In this document: in pieces, positions 37,271 through 64,000 of the stretch
Layout: every line of letters starts with the position of its first letter
Numbering within the stretch: the stretch's first letter is position 1
Made by a program: the position numbers and the translations under genes
From: Setophaga petechia
Taxonomy: Eukaryota > Chordata > Aves > Passeriformes > Parulidae
Length of the DNA stretch: 64,000 nt
Direction of reading: 5' to 3'
Assembly (NCBI GenBank): GCA_024362935.1
Contig: JANCRA010000003.1
Coordinates: 46,661,844 to 46,725,843 of the forward strand
The notes under the pieces: model-generated
Told to the model about the DNA's origin: nothing
What the model saw: only the letters and a program-made list of their open reading frames with translations
Database searches by the model: none

Positions 37271-40245
37271 CTGCATTGGGAGAGAAAACGGACACAGACA
37301 AAAGTGCAAGTGAGACTACTTGGCTAAGAGAAAAAGGTACATTTATTTTTATAACCCACACCTCTGGAGTGAAGAGGAAAGTATCTCCTCTTTCAGAAAA
37401 GGCCCATTTTTTATCCAGCATTATTATTATTAAGGGCTGAGACACTTAAAACTGCTATTTCACCAGAGGTCAAATCCCCATTTATATTGGCTACACAGTA
37501 TTAGAACACACATTGCTGAATTACAAAACACAGTACAAACTGTCAAGGTATTCAAGATGCATAGAGATTCAACTACTCCCTGCACCACTGTCAACTTTTT
37601 ATTTGTTTCATTTAAATGAAAATTTGCAAAAACTACCCAGACCAAGAGTATTCAAGTGGCAGACTGGTCTACATGAGGACTGCAAGAAAACTCTGCTCTT
37701 TCAGGAAGCAGCTGCAAAATGCAAATTATAGCAACATCTCTCAGCTGTGAACCAGCTGCATTTTTGAGGAAAATAATTTCCTGAACCCACTCTACTCAAA
37801 GGGCTCTTCTGCTCCTATTACTGCCATCAAGGAGTTGCCTTTGTTTTCATCCCAGAGACAAGAGTGATATGACAAATATTTTGGAAGCCAGGTGATCACA
37901 GGTTGGTTGGGGCACAGCTAAATAAGAATTAATGACAAAGTCCTGTACAGGCACTGATGGAATACTCAGGATTAGTACATATGTCAAATTAAAAGGAAAC
38001 CTCTCTAGCTTACATTGAAATAATCATCAACTGAAATGTGTTTGACAGATCTATTCACTGATAACAAAGGGAAAACCCCATTTTCTCCACTGGCCTTCAA
38101 CTAAAGAGCTATGATGTATACATTAAATTATGCATCTTTATCCAGAACTATGATTACAGTCATATTGTGCATTGGACATACCAGATAATGCTCTGACACA
38201 GATTTTATAGAGGGCATGAAGGGCCAATCATGCTGGTCCCAGTCTAAACATAACTGCAACTGAAGCTCTGACATGGAAAAGTCCAGGTGCTGGCAGGATA
38301 AGTTGGTAGCAAAAAGCCAAGCAGATGTAAAGTGAAAGTGGTAAGACATATGAAGTAATAAAAGCAAGCATGCAAAACAGAAAAGGAAAAGAGTGAAGAC
38401 AAAATACAATGCAGAACTCCCAAGCATTCAACATAAACATAAATTCGTAAGTAATGAATCTGAAAGGAAAAAAGAAAAGATGGTGTTAAATCAGTGGATT
38501 GGTGTACACTCTGCCCTCCACTGGGCACAAATGTTTGCAAGTAAAAAGTCTCCATTGCACAGATTTTTGTTGGCTGCCACAAAGCTTCAATTAGTTTAAA
38601 ACTCCCAAAGCTGCAGTTTGACACTTCCTGCTCAGCCTGACCCCCAGTGTTCATCTCAGAAGAGCTCCCTCCCCACTCTCAAATTTCCTGTGCAGGTCTG
38701 AGGTTCACCCAGAGAAGGGGTCCATGTTCAACCACCATTATGTCACCCAAGAGGTACAGCATAAACCCCTAAAACAGCAGCACCATTACCACTGGCACTT
38801 GGTACCCCCAGCTGAGCATGCAGTTCAAACTATTTATTCCTCAGATATTTTTTGCCTTTTGCAACAGAATAACTCCTATAGGAAATGAACTTGTGAGGAA
38901 TCAGTTTAAAAACAAAACAAACAAAACACCCCAGAGACCAGAGGTTGATTTTTGCCTTTGTAATTACCTCAGAAGTTTACATGCTTTAACAATTGTGTTG
39001 TTTGGCACAGTAATGAGGTTAGAAATCAACTACTATTCATTTCTGTTACATCTAATAAAAAGCACTTTAGAGTTAGCTGAGCATATGGAACATGTCAAAG
39101 CCAGAAACTACTCGTAGAGGTTTTTTATTATGCAGACATTTTTCTGTTACATGGTTATGGATGACAGAGATGACACTATAATTCAACAAAATTTTAACAA
39201 ACCAGTAAGTAAATTCTGGAACTGAGTACACTAGGAAGACAATTAAATCCATCACTACCATAAGAGGATGAACTGAACAAACACACTTGAGTTTCAAAAC
39301 ACTATCCCTAACAGACACAAGACTACTAAAATTCAAAACTAAGCTTTTCTAAGGATATTTAACAAGGCAAGAGAATATTGTTTTCAATGAACAACACACA
39401 AACAAAAGCAAAACTCTGGGGTTAGTAAACAAAAAAAACCCCTCTAATATTTTGAGCCAGTCAATTCTTGGAATTACCCATAAATCAACACCTGGTGTAA
39501 CAGTTTGCAGTCTGTACCATATGAATCAGAAACTATACTGTAATTAGTTCACTTCACCCAGATCTTTCAAAACCACTTCACCACAAAGAAAAACTGTGTC
39601 AGCTGTAGGAGCAGTGGTGAGAGATGTTTATTAGTTCAGAAGGTGGGTAAATCAGCATCAGACTGCACTGTGCAAAAACAGGCAGCCACAAACGTGACAG
39701 TCTGGGTGGGCTTCACACTCTCACCTTTGCAATGAGTTGTCTCTCACTCTGTCACTTAAGACTTTTATTATGGTCTACAGAAGACACTTAGGCCAAAAGG
39801 CAATGCTCCTGATTTTAGGATGAAATTAATCCCTTTCTAGAGGTGGCTATGTTTCCTCCATCAAATACACAAAAGAAACACGGGGTCACTACATTATTCC
39901 AAGATAGGAAATAGATGGCTGAAAACTATTAATTCCCCTCTTCCCTCTCATCCCCTTAAAAAGGAAAAACAGAACAACTTGAAATCATATGATTTTATTT
40001 TCAGAGAACTCTCCTATATGTGGGATGAAATAATTTTGTCCTGAGAAGGGGCAAAAATGACATAACTTTTAAAATAAGTAAATTAAGTATTTTTGGTCTG
40101 CTACCTCATTTGTATTAAATACACTTAAGGGAGAGCAGACAAGAGGTGCAAGTAACTGTCTAGACATTTCATAAAGGTTGCAGAGCATTTCTCAGGCCAT
40201 TAGGAAAGAAAAAAAATCAGATCTCTAGAGCTGAGCAATTTTCAC
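37271..40245 (-). other. DENND5A: DENND5A intron 10
   Basis: A 3-kb intron. It contains the candidate cassette exon 38182-38289 described separately. Nothing else recognised. Confidence 0.8.
38182..38289 (-). CDS. DENND5A: Candidate alternative (cassette) exon of DENND5A
   Basis: A 108-bp segment bounded by a pyrimidine-rich acceptor ending CCTGCCAG and a good donor CTG|GTATGT. It is open in phase 0 at both ends, the phase of the flanking exons, so inclusion would insert 36 residues after residue 718 without a frameshift. The insert begins HLDFSMSELQLQLCLDWDQH and continues DWPFMPSIKSVSEHYL, a composition that looks protein-coding rather than random. A TGCATG (RBFOX-type) word lies about 80 bases upstream of the acceptor on the minus strand (38369-38374). 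The canonical family protein joins exon 10 directly to exon 11, so this would be an optional exon. Its use is inferred, not shown. Confidence 0.55.
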
Positions 40246-40339
40246 CTCTCTCTGGTCATTGTCCAGACGCAGGTGCTCCGTGTGCTGCTTCTGCCTGTCC
40301 TTGCGCCTCCACTGAGCAGGAGCATTCCTCTTTGTCCAC
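40246..40339 (-). CDS. DENND5A: DENND5A exon 10
   Basis: A 94-bp exon, residues about 687-718. It encodes (K)[19 protein letters not shown] and [12 protein letters not shown], a basic then charged helical linker ahead of RUN1. The donor GAG|GTGAAAA is weak past position +4. This matters because the following intron holds a candidate cassette exon. Confidence 0.95.
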
Positions 40340-40953
40340 CTGCACGTGGGGAATAACATCAGCCAAGTGTCAGGAGGCAGGGCAAAGGCAGAGGCAATCA
40401 GAGGTTTCCACTTTATTCTATGCATTCTACACATTGTGAACATGCTGACATCAGTTACATCAGCCAAAGCGCAGCTGCAAACACACACAAAGAATCTTTG
40501 GAATATTGGGCAATCAAAATGGTTTAGAATATTCAATCACATACATTTGCTCTGTATTTTTCTTTTTTTTGGTCATTTTAAGCATTGCCCCTCCCACTTC
40601 AAGGTTTGTATAAGAAAATATGCTAAAATATTTGCTAGTTCCTACATAAGATCAAATAAGGGGATCTGCTTTTATATTGACAATAATTGAAGTAACTCAA
40701 AGTACAAAAACCATCATCTCAAACATAAGAGTGCTTTCTTCAGTAAATAATTTGCTTCAAGAAGTCTGTATTTAAAAAAGAGGAAAAAAACCCCAAAAAC
40801 CAAACCACACAGCAAAAACGCCACCCCACATCATCTGATCTGCTCCCACTTGAAAAAAACAACCCCAAAACTGACTTTGCTTTCTAAGACTTTGCTTTAG
40901 TACTGTTCTATAGATCTTGCCAGGATTCAGCACCTGTTGCCTTAGCTTACTCA

Positions 40954-41145
<192 letters not shown>

Positions 41146-41525
41146 TCAGACATGTATCCACAATCACATATTTTCAATTAAAAGCAGACATCAAATTAAA
41201 GAAAGAGGTGGAAGTTGCTTACTAATTTGAACAGGGACATTAGTACAAGAGTGTTTCTGACATCAAAGAATGCCACCAAAAGGAGCAAAATGTTTATCTT
41301 CTTAAGCTCAGACATCTTTCACACACAAAGCATGCAGGAAAACATCTGACTTCCACTTTACATTAATTTCATCTCACATCTCAACATCACAGAAAACATT
41401 TAGTTCCCCATTTAAGCTTTACATCTCTGCTACTTTGGTCTTTTTTTTTTCAGGTTTCAAAGCATGAATCATTACTTAATCTAATGTCTACAGCAAACAG
41501 CACTGACCAGTTGCACTAATTGTCA

Positions 41526-41783
<258 letters not shown>

Positions 41784-42694
41784 CTAAGAAACAGGAAGAG
41801 ATAAGAGTGTTTGTAAGATTGCAAAGAGAGAGAGACACATCCACCAGAAGCACCAATTTTTCTGATCAAGCATGTATGAGAGTGCTTTGGTGCCACTTAA
41901 AGCCTGGGTTTATTATACACATCAATTCTATCCCCAAAACAGGCAGTCTGTATGAAATTTTCAGCATCAGGACAATGACCTACTGTATAGCACAATAACT
42001 GGTACACTGTGATTTTAGCATTTCCTTCATCTCCTAAAAATTTCAACAGGATCCCATCAAACCACACCATCAGTACTGCAGGTGTGCATATCTGCTACTT
42101 CTGGCTGGGCTCACAGCTTGTGAAATCAATGGGAATCTTTTCATACAACTTGGGGGGAATCACATGAATATTTTAGCAGACAGTGCTGCAACAATCTTCA
42201 TCCATGTGAGCTCTCCTGCTGACAAATATCTCCAGCAAAGAAGACAGAGCAGAAATTTGAAAAACTGGGTCTTCTGTTTCTCTACAAAAGAGCTAGGAAT
42301 ACATTTGGTACACATGTACATAAGCATTATTTGGGGTCACTACTTAATTCATTAACACATTTGGCAATTCCTCTGGTTAAAATCAGTTTCCACTTGTGAT
42401 ATTTAACCTTAGTGTGGAGGTTAGCCCTAAAGTCAGGCTTTCTAAGCTATTTTTCTAGGGCAAGCTGTATTTTAATACAGTATCTTTAAAAGAGTATCTT
42501 TAGCTCTCCCAAGTCTATATTTGTATATACTTTTCCACATACCTAAGATGTGAATTTTTTGGGAACACTGAAATTTAAAGAAGACATTACCATTTTGACA
42601 GTACAGTTTTCCATTTGATGGCTCAATATACAAAGCCTTAAGTATGAATACTGTTTTACCTCTTACATCAATGTACCTTTTTATTACCACTTAC

Positions 42695-42910
42695 TTTATC
42701 AAAGTTTTGCATCTGTTCTCTGTTTGTAAACCAGGATTCCTTGTCCTGACTGGGCTGAATGACAAACACTTCATAATCTGCAAACATTTGTGTGAAGCGG
42801 TTGGCAAAAACTTCCCGAATCTGAATGTTCAGCTGGTAAATCTTGAATTCTTCTTCATCGCACTGAATTTTAAGATCCTTTTTGCTACTGGTCTCTTCTC
42901 GTACCTCCAG
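42695..42910 (-). CDS. DENND5A: DENND5A exon 7: dDENN
   Basis: A 216-bp, phase 0-0 exon, residues about 487-558. It encodes [40 protein letters not shown] and REQMQNFDK. The acceptor is TTTTTCAG and the donor GTAAGT. It is part of the downstream DENN module. Confidence 0.97.
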
Positions 42911-44210
42911 CTGAAAAAGTAAGGAAAAAGACAAATAATTTGTATTGATGCTTTGTCAGGTATTCCAGGCATACAAGATTTTCATCTGCCATTCAGTTGC
43001 TACTCTTCAAGTCAACATTTCAATAAAGAAAAATAATTACTGTAAAGAGCAAAATCAAAAAAAACGCAGACAGAAACCTTTGCCTAGAAAATGTCTCATA
43101 ATAAACCAAAACTTACTTTAGTACTGTCTGCATTGGCTATGTTTTAAATTTAAAAAGCATAAATAACAACCATATACATGTCCAGAGATTTACCTTTCTC
43201 TTACCCTTCAATCACCTGCATAAGCTTCTCAGAGGTTCTCACTACCCCTAAAAACTTGCATATTAGGCAAATCTATATCTGGTGTCAAACAACTCCAGGT
43301 TTAAAGCTGCTAAACACATACCAGCTTCCCAATGAAGTCAGAAATGCACAGTAATAAGAAGCTGTGCATGGCTAGCACCCAATTGCCTGAAGCCTAAGCC
43401 CTTAGCAGTGTAAATCACAATTCCCCACTACACAACTCAGAGTAATCTTTAAGAAAAGAAAAGGCATTTTCAGTTAAGATGTGGGCTAAAATTTATCAAA
43501 AAAACAATAAAATTAAGATATTCAGTTCATAGGGGGAAAAAAATCACCAACAGTGAAAGTCTTCACTCCATTCCACGAAAACTAAAAAAGCTCCCAGGTC
43601 TTTCAGGTAGCATATTTTATGCACTAAGGGGTGCATTTTGTTTTTTGTTTCACAATTCTCATCACTCAAAAAATCCAATCAGGATCACCAAGTGCATGTC
43701 CACTGGCTGGGAATCAGACACTCATAAACCCTACAACATTAACCAGAAAAAAGCATCACAGTAACCTCATGGCCAATATACTACATATAAGTAAAATAAT
43801 ATATATTCTAGACAGAATGAATAAGGTATCGATAGAAACCAAGACTGGATGCAAACTTCAGCATTATCTAGATGTCAATTTTAGCCACTTAATTCATTAA
43901 ATAGTGGTGCCAATTTAGAATAAATCTTAAAACCAAGAATAAAAAAGACAAAGTGCGATTTTTAAACACATTATCCTGGTAAGAAACACTTGGTGGATTG
44001 CAAAGATTTTCCCAGATGCTGCAGGGTTAAATCCCATTCCCTTCCTCCCCAAGGCTTGTCCTTGTCTCTACAGGTGCTCACAAGGCTTGAGAACATGAAG
44101 GAACAGAAAGTTCCTGCTAGTGAAGACAGACATACAGCATCTTTGGACCACAACTTCAGCCCATCTGCCACTGCAGGACCAGAGAGAGTACAGCTCATTT
44201 CATATCTTAC
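42911..44210 (-). other. DENND5A: DENND5A intron 6
   Basis: A 1.3-kb AT-rich intron. Nothing else recognised. Confidence 0.8.
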
Positions 44211-44528
44211 CTTTTCCAGACTCACACCTGTTCTTTTAACAAGTGCTTGGAGTCTTGCAATAGTCTCATTTTCCTTTAGCAGCTCATAGGAATTCAGAGG
44301 TGATCCTGCTATGTTCCCATTTCTTTTATCAGAAACCAGGTCACATGCTCTGAGGCTCTTCATCTTGGAGGCACTTTCACTGCAGTGCAGGTTTCCCTCA
44401 GGTGGAATTCCAAAAGCCATCAGAATCTCTGAAATCTCCTGAATGAACTCAAGTTTATTTGGAAACTGGGGTAGATCTTCTGGCAGCTCAATGAAATGGT
44501 TGTCCACATCCACAAAGCACAGGTTAGC
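44211..44528 (-). CDS. DENND5A: DENND5A exon 6: cDENN/dDENN junction
   Basis: A 318-bp exon, residues about 381-486, phase 0 to 0. It encodes [20 protein letters not shown], a Leu/Glu-rich helix, [18 protein letters not shown], and ends [12 protein letters not shown]. It covers the end of the central DENN module and the linker into dDENN. Confidence 0.97.
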
Positions 44529-59723
<15,195 letters not shown>

Positions 59724-60384
59724 GCTGTGAATAAAGCAGTATCTGAAACTCCAAAAGGGCACAGGTAAAAAGTTGAACCACATTTTCTACTCCAAGCAAT
59801 TCAAAAACTTCTTTAACAGGAAAATCAAACAATGGTAGTTCATTGGTGCTTGGCCTCTGGCAGATAATTGGTCCATAAACACCTGAAAACTTCAATGACC
59901 TTCCTGCTGGAGGAAGAGGAACCTCGTAGAGAATATTGTAGATGTAGCTTTCTAAAGGTAGCGGCGGTGGCTGAGGTGAAGTCACTGCTTGGTGAAGCTG
60001 TTCCAGAACTTTCTTACAAGCTTTCATGAAAGACATTGGAGTAATCAGACAAATGCACTTGGAGACATAGAGAGTGTCTCTGCTGATGTCGTAGGAGTTA
60101 AACCGCTGTAGCTTTGAGACAGAGGTGCCATTGCAGTCCCCAGTGCTGCTGCAGCTCTCCTTGTCATTGCTGGGAGGGGAGTGGAGAATGTCATATTCAG
60201 CATTGTGCATATGATACAGGGTCTGCATTGCACTGCAGATCTGTTTGCTAGTGACTTCCTCAAAAAACGTGAGAGAAAATCCAAATGTCCGCGAGCCATC
60301 TTCACGAGTAATAATGAAAGAGTGGAACTGAGGTTCTCTGGAATCTGCTTGTGTCTTGAAAGCAAGCCCTTTAGGCATACACAG
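59724..60384 (-). CDS. DENND5A: DENND5A exon 4: uDENN and start of cDENN
   Basis: The largest exon (661 bp), residues about 98-318. It begins [14 protein letters not shown] and includes [39 protein letters not shown], the proline run [12 protein letters not shown] and [17 protein letters not shown]. These are signatures of the uDENN and central DENN modules that bind and exchange Rab GTPases. A Ser/Asn/Asp-rich loop ([16 protein letters not shown]) in the middle is the variable part. The donor GTGAGT splits a His codon completed by exon 5. Confidence 0.97.
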
Positions 60385-60889
60385 CTACAAAAAAGGGGAA
60401 GGGGAGACAATATCCATTAAAAACATTTTTCTCTCCCCCTGCTTGCAGAAGCATTGGTGAAAATGGGATTTAAAATCCACAGGCTGTCATCGCATTTCAT
60501 TTTAAATTCTCTTAAGTGTTACATTTCTGCACAATACAGTGATATGGGTCTAAATCAGAAAAACAAAAGGAACGTATCAAATGGGCTGCATGCAATTTCT
60601 ATTGAAACTTATTACCATATTGTTACCAGCCTCATATTTTTTATGAATAAAATAATAAAATTCAAACCCACAAAAAGGAAAGTATTTTTCTGGTCACCAA
60701 GACCAGAAACCCGAGAGAGAAAACTACTATATTTTATCTAAATTAAGATACACCCCATTCTATTAAATGGAAAAATCATGCACAAAAAAAGATTTATTAA
60801 TTGTAGACTAATTTATTTCTCTACTAATTCTCTAGAATGTAACAAAAAAAAAAAAAAAACAAACCCAAAAGCCATGAAGTGATACTGAC

Positions 60890-60999
60890 CATTCCCACTG
60901 CATCCTGGTCAAAAGGGTTCCATTCAACATTCTCAGGATAGCGAGCAAGAACTTTGGATTTAAATGTGCGTCTTAATGGAGTCTGTTCAAAGTTTTCCC
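60890..60999 (-). CDS. DENND5A: DENND5A exon 3: start of uDENN domain
   Basis: A 110-bp exon, residues about 61-97. It encodes [20 protein letters not shown], then [17 protein letters not shown], a strongly conserved DENND5 segment at the start of the uDENN module. The acceptor is ATCTGCAG. The donor is GTCAGT, with the less usual C at +3. Confidence 0.94.
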
Positions 61000-61599
61000 C
61001 TGCAGATGAAAGAAAAACACAGAAGTAAGTATTTCATTCCCTTTTTAAGCACAAACAAGGCCAAAAAGCAGGACATCAGCAGGTAGACTCGAGGGTAAGT
61101 GAATTAAGGACACATTCCTTTTAAGAGAAACAGAAAATGCAGACAGTTGGTTAGCATATAGTCAGACTGCAGATATTAGCAAGGATTAGCTTTGTAACAT
61201 TTCTGTGTCGCTGAGTATCTGTGCTTTTCCTTAAGTGTGGCAATCTTGAGATTGTGGTCATGACAGCAATTCTCTAAGCCACTCTTCAGATATTTCAGAT
61301 TCTTGTTAAATCACAGCAAAAGCTTCAGTTTCAGTGCAATGTTGTTACTGAAGAAAAGCACAAATAGACAAAATGCAAAGATGATGCAACTTTTAGATAG
61401 ACATACAAGTGACATCATGAGATCTATTAATTTCATTTTCAAGACTCAGGAAAAAAGATAACCACCATCTATTGCAAGAAGTTAGCTGTGAAGGAAGAGT
61501 CTAGAAGGTTAGAAGGTCAAGAACCACATAAAGTCCATGAAGATAGAGCATCAGATGAACAAAGTGCTTTTTTCTTTTGCCCCACACTTTTTCCTTTAC

Positions 61600-61671
61600 C
61601 TTCTGTTGCACTTGAAATGAAACTGCTGCCACCATCTCGGGTTTTAGAGGCCTGTATATACTGGCATAAAG
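61600..61671 (-). CDS. DENND5A: DENND5A exon 2
   Basis: A 72-bp exon, residues about 37-61, phase 1 in and phase 1 out. It encodes (A)LCQYIQASKTRD, then GGSSFISSATE, followed by the first base of a Gly codon, matching the N-terminal part of DENND5A just before the uDENN domain. Donor GTAAAG. Confidence 0.9.
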
Positions 61672-64000
61672 CTATATAACAAATAAAAACAACACTGCAT
61701 TATACATTTCATAGTGTTGACTGTGATCACGTCGCTAACACACGCCAGTAAAAAACATACAAATATCCAGAATTACCATGCAGGACAGTCTACTTCCCTA
61801 ATATGCTTTTTCTACAAACATAACTTATACAAATTTCTCATTTTACCTACATATTTCTAGAAGGAGATGATCAGTATGTAAGAGAAGCTCACTGTTCCTG
61901 TACACACAACCAGAACACTGATGCAGTAGGAACAAGCTGCTTGTGAAACTACAGTTTCACATTTTAACTACAAAATATTCCCAAAGAGCAGATGATGAAA
62001 CTGACCCCAAGGACAAGACCATTTCAAGGCCTTTAGAAGTGTGTGAATTTAAGTGGCATGGTCCAACTTTCCACAGGTGCTATCCATACACTAGATTGGC
62101 TCAAAATTTTGTGTAGGAGCTCTTAGATTTCCTCTAGAGCAATGACAGCTCATTGTGATAGCACAGAACTTTCTGCAGTAAATAGTCTGAGTGTGAGCAG
62201 TTGCTTTAAAAAAACAAAAATGTACAACTGCATCTCTTAAAATAAGCATAGCTATATTACTAGAATGCAATTAGCTAAATAAGCATGCAGCTGTTGACAG
62301 CTGCACTAACAATCAGGCACAATTGCATGAAATCATATGCTTTAAATAAATGGAACTATTTCAGCAACACCTGCAAAAGAGAAAACATACTCCAACTCCT
62401 CTCTTGTTTTCTTACATGCAGCAATTACAAGGCAATAGAAATGGATTTCAGAATTGGTTGGGTTTGTTTTGTATGTCTAGAGTAATATTTAAAGTTCAAT
62501 TTCAAAGCCAAGTTAGAATCTTTATTTGGCACAACACTTACTTGCACTAAGTAGCCATAGACAGAGATCTTGCAGCACTGTCTCTGCACAATACAGAACC
62601 CAACAAACACATTACACCAAAGCAAACAGAATTTCCAGAGAATGCTTAACGAGTCCTTTGACAGCTGAGAAGCCTGGTAACTGTGGATTTTCTTTAACTA
62701 AGTCTAAATATTATCTCAGACAGGGAACCTACCCTGAATCAGGACCTAGGACAGGTCTCACAATACCCAAAATATTCACATCTATATTGGTAATTCTCTG
62801 GGTATTAGCACTGAAATTAAAGGAGGCATTGCTTTCATTACTTGTCTGAAAAATCAACAGCTCAGCTAATTTTCATACAAAACCACACAGCTACATTATT
62901 TATTAATCTTGTCAACCATATCATTCAATAATATCATTGATCAGAAAGAAAAAAATGCGTATTTGGGAAAATCTGAAACATATAGAGAGAGGAATAGTTA
63001 GGAATAACCAGGACACAACTTCACTGAAATATAACCACCTTATGAAAGAGTAGAGCTAAAGACAGAAAAGATAACAGCATTTCTGCAGCTAACACCACCA
63101 TAAAAGATGAAAATAAGCATTTAAAGAAACTTTCAATCTCCCAGAAAGAAAAATGGACATAATGCCACATGTCTACTGACACAAACATCCACTCAAGTGA
63201 AGTCAGTCCTCTGTAAAAAGCTTTTAAAAGTATGTCAGGAGATTTAACACACCTACTGTTTTCTATATTTACATCTGTGCAGATGATGTAATGTCAACTT
63301 TTAGATAATTGAGGAAAAACCTCAGACATGTACTAAGCTGTTTTGTTCCTTGGCTGGCTTTTTTTTATCTTCCACATACGTAGAGAAGAGAAAATACATG
63401 AAGGCCAAATTTTCTCCTGAACTTGGAAACCACACAGCACAATCACTGAGTTCACCCTTGTGCAAGGCTATACATTTGAAATTAAAAAGGAAGATCTGTG
63501 ATTTGAAGACCTTTTCATTAAGAGTAGTAACACTGCAAAATACATGATGCTGCGAGTTCCTTATGATTAAAAAAAATCCCAAACCCTAACAAACACTGAA
63601 TGGATGTTTACCTATTTAAAGAAGCCTTGCACTATCTCCTCCCAAGAGACGTTCTCACCAACACACTCTTAAATTTTTTAGAGCTGGAGTCTGTCTGTAA
63701 TTTAATGAAAGGACTAAAATTGATTTCTGGAAACCACTGAGTCCTGATTCAGACAGAAACATAAGGAACCCTGTCAGGCCCTGCTGCCATCCATCAAGGC
63801 ACTCAGCTGTTGCACAGAGCGCCCCAGCAGCACCCTGCTCTGCTCTCCCTCTCCTCTCCAGGCTGCCCTGATGGAATGCTGCTGCCAGCTCTGCAGGATG
63901 CTCCTCTGCCTCTCCACAGCAGCACAGCCTCCCATCCCCAGCCAGCTCTTTTGGGAGAGCCTTCGTGCTTGGAATACCACAAACTACTGGACCACGGTGG
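61672..64000 (-). other. DENND5A: DENND5A intron 1 (partial)
   Basis: The acceptor TTATATAG lies at 61672-61679. The rest up to the window edge is AT-rich intron with no exon recognised. The N-terminal exon of the family is absent here and must lie further right. The last 200 bases are more GC-rich but show no coding homology that I recognise. Confidence 0.75.

Overview
The window is a piece of a vertebrate nuclear genome, most likely a songbird. It holds short exons with GT/AG splice sites on the minus strand, one CpG-rich promoter, AT-rich introns, a CR1-like LINE fragment and a solo LTR with a perfect 5-bp target duplication. Nothing bacterial, plasmid or phage-like was seen. The songbird call is an inference from the repeat types and compact introns; the avian/vertebrate call is firm.

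Layout, left to right. (1) About 1-11,745, minus strand: the 5' part of SCUBE2. It comprises the signal-peptide exon inside a CpG island and four exons that each encode one EGF-like domain; the rest of the gene lies left of base 1. (2) About 12.2-15.7 kb: intergenic DNA with no gene recognised. (3) About 15.7-19.6 kb: AT-rich DNA that probably includes the 3' UTR of the next gene. (4) 19,625-61,671, minus strand: exons 2 to 23 of DENND5A, all in frame. They give 1,251 complete codons before the stop plus a codon shared with exon 1. Exon 1 must lie beyond base 64,000. The two genes are neighbours in the same orientation in mammals (SCUBE2-DENND5A, human 11p15), so the synteny supports both calls.

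Function. SCUBE2 is a secreted, membrane-associated EGF/CUB protein that helps release lipid-modified Hedgehog ligands. DENND5A is a cytoplasmic DENN-RUN-PLAT-RUN protein of the Rab6/Rab39 trafficking pathway. They are not a functional unit; they are simply adjacent.

Points worth a second look. A 108-bp, phase 0-0 candidate cassette exon (38,182-38,289) sits in DENND5A intron 10, behind a weak upstream donor. A GC-rich minisatellite in SCUBE2 intron 1 is built from copies of the exon 1 splice-donor sequence. An ungapped 81-bp sequence occurs twice (about 93% identical) next to the donors of two DENND5A exons. A solo LTR lies in antisense within intron 5. No new enzymatic or defence system was found.
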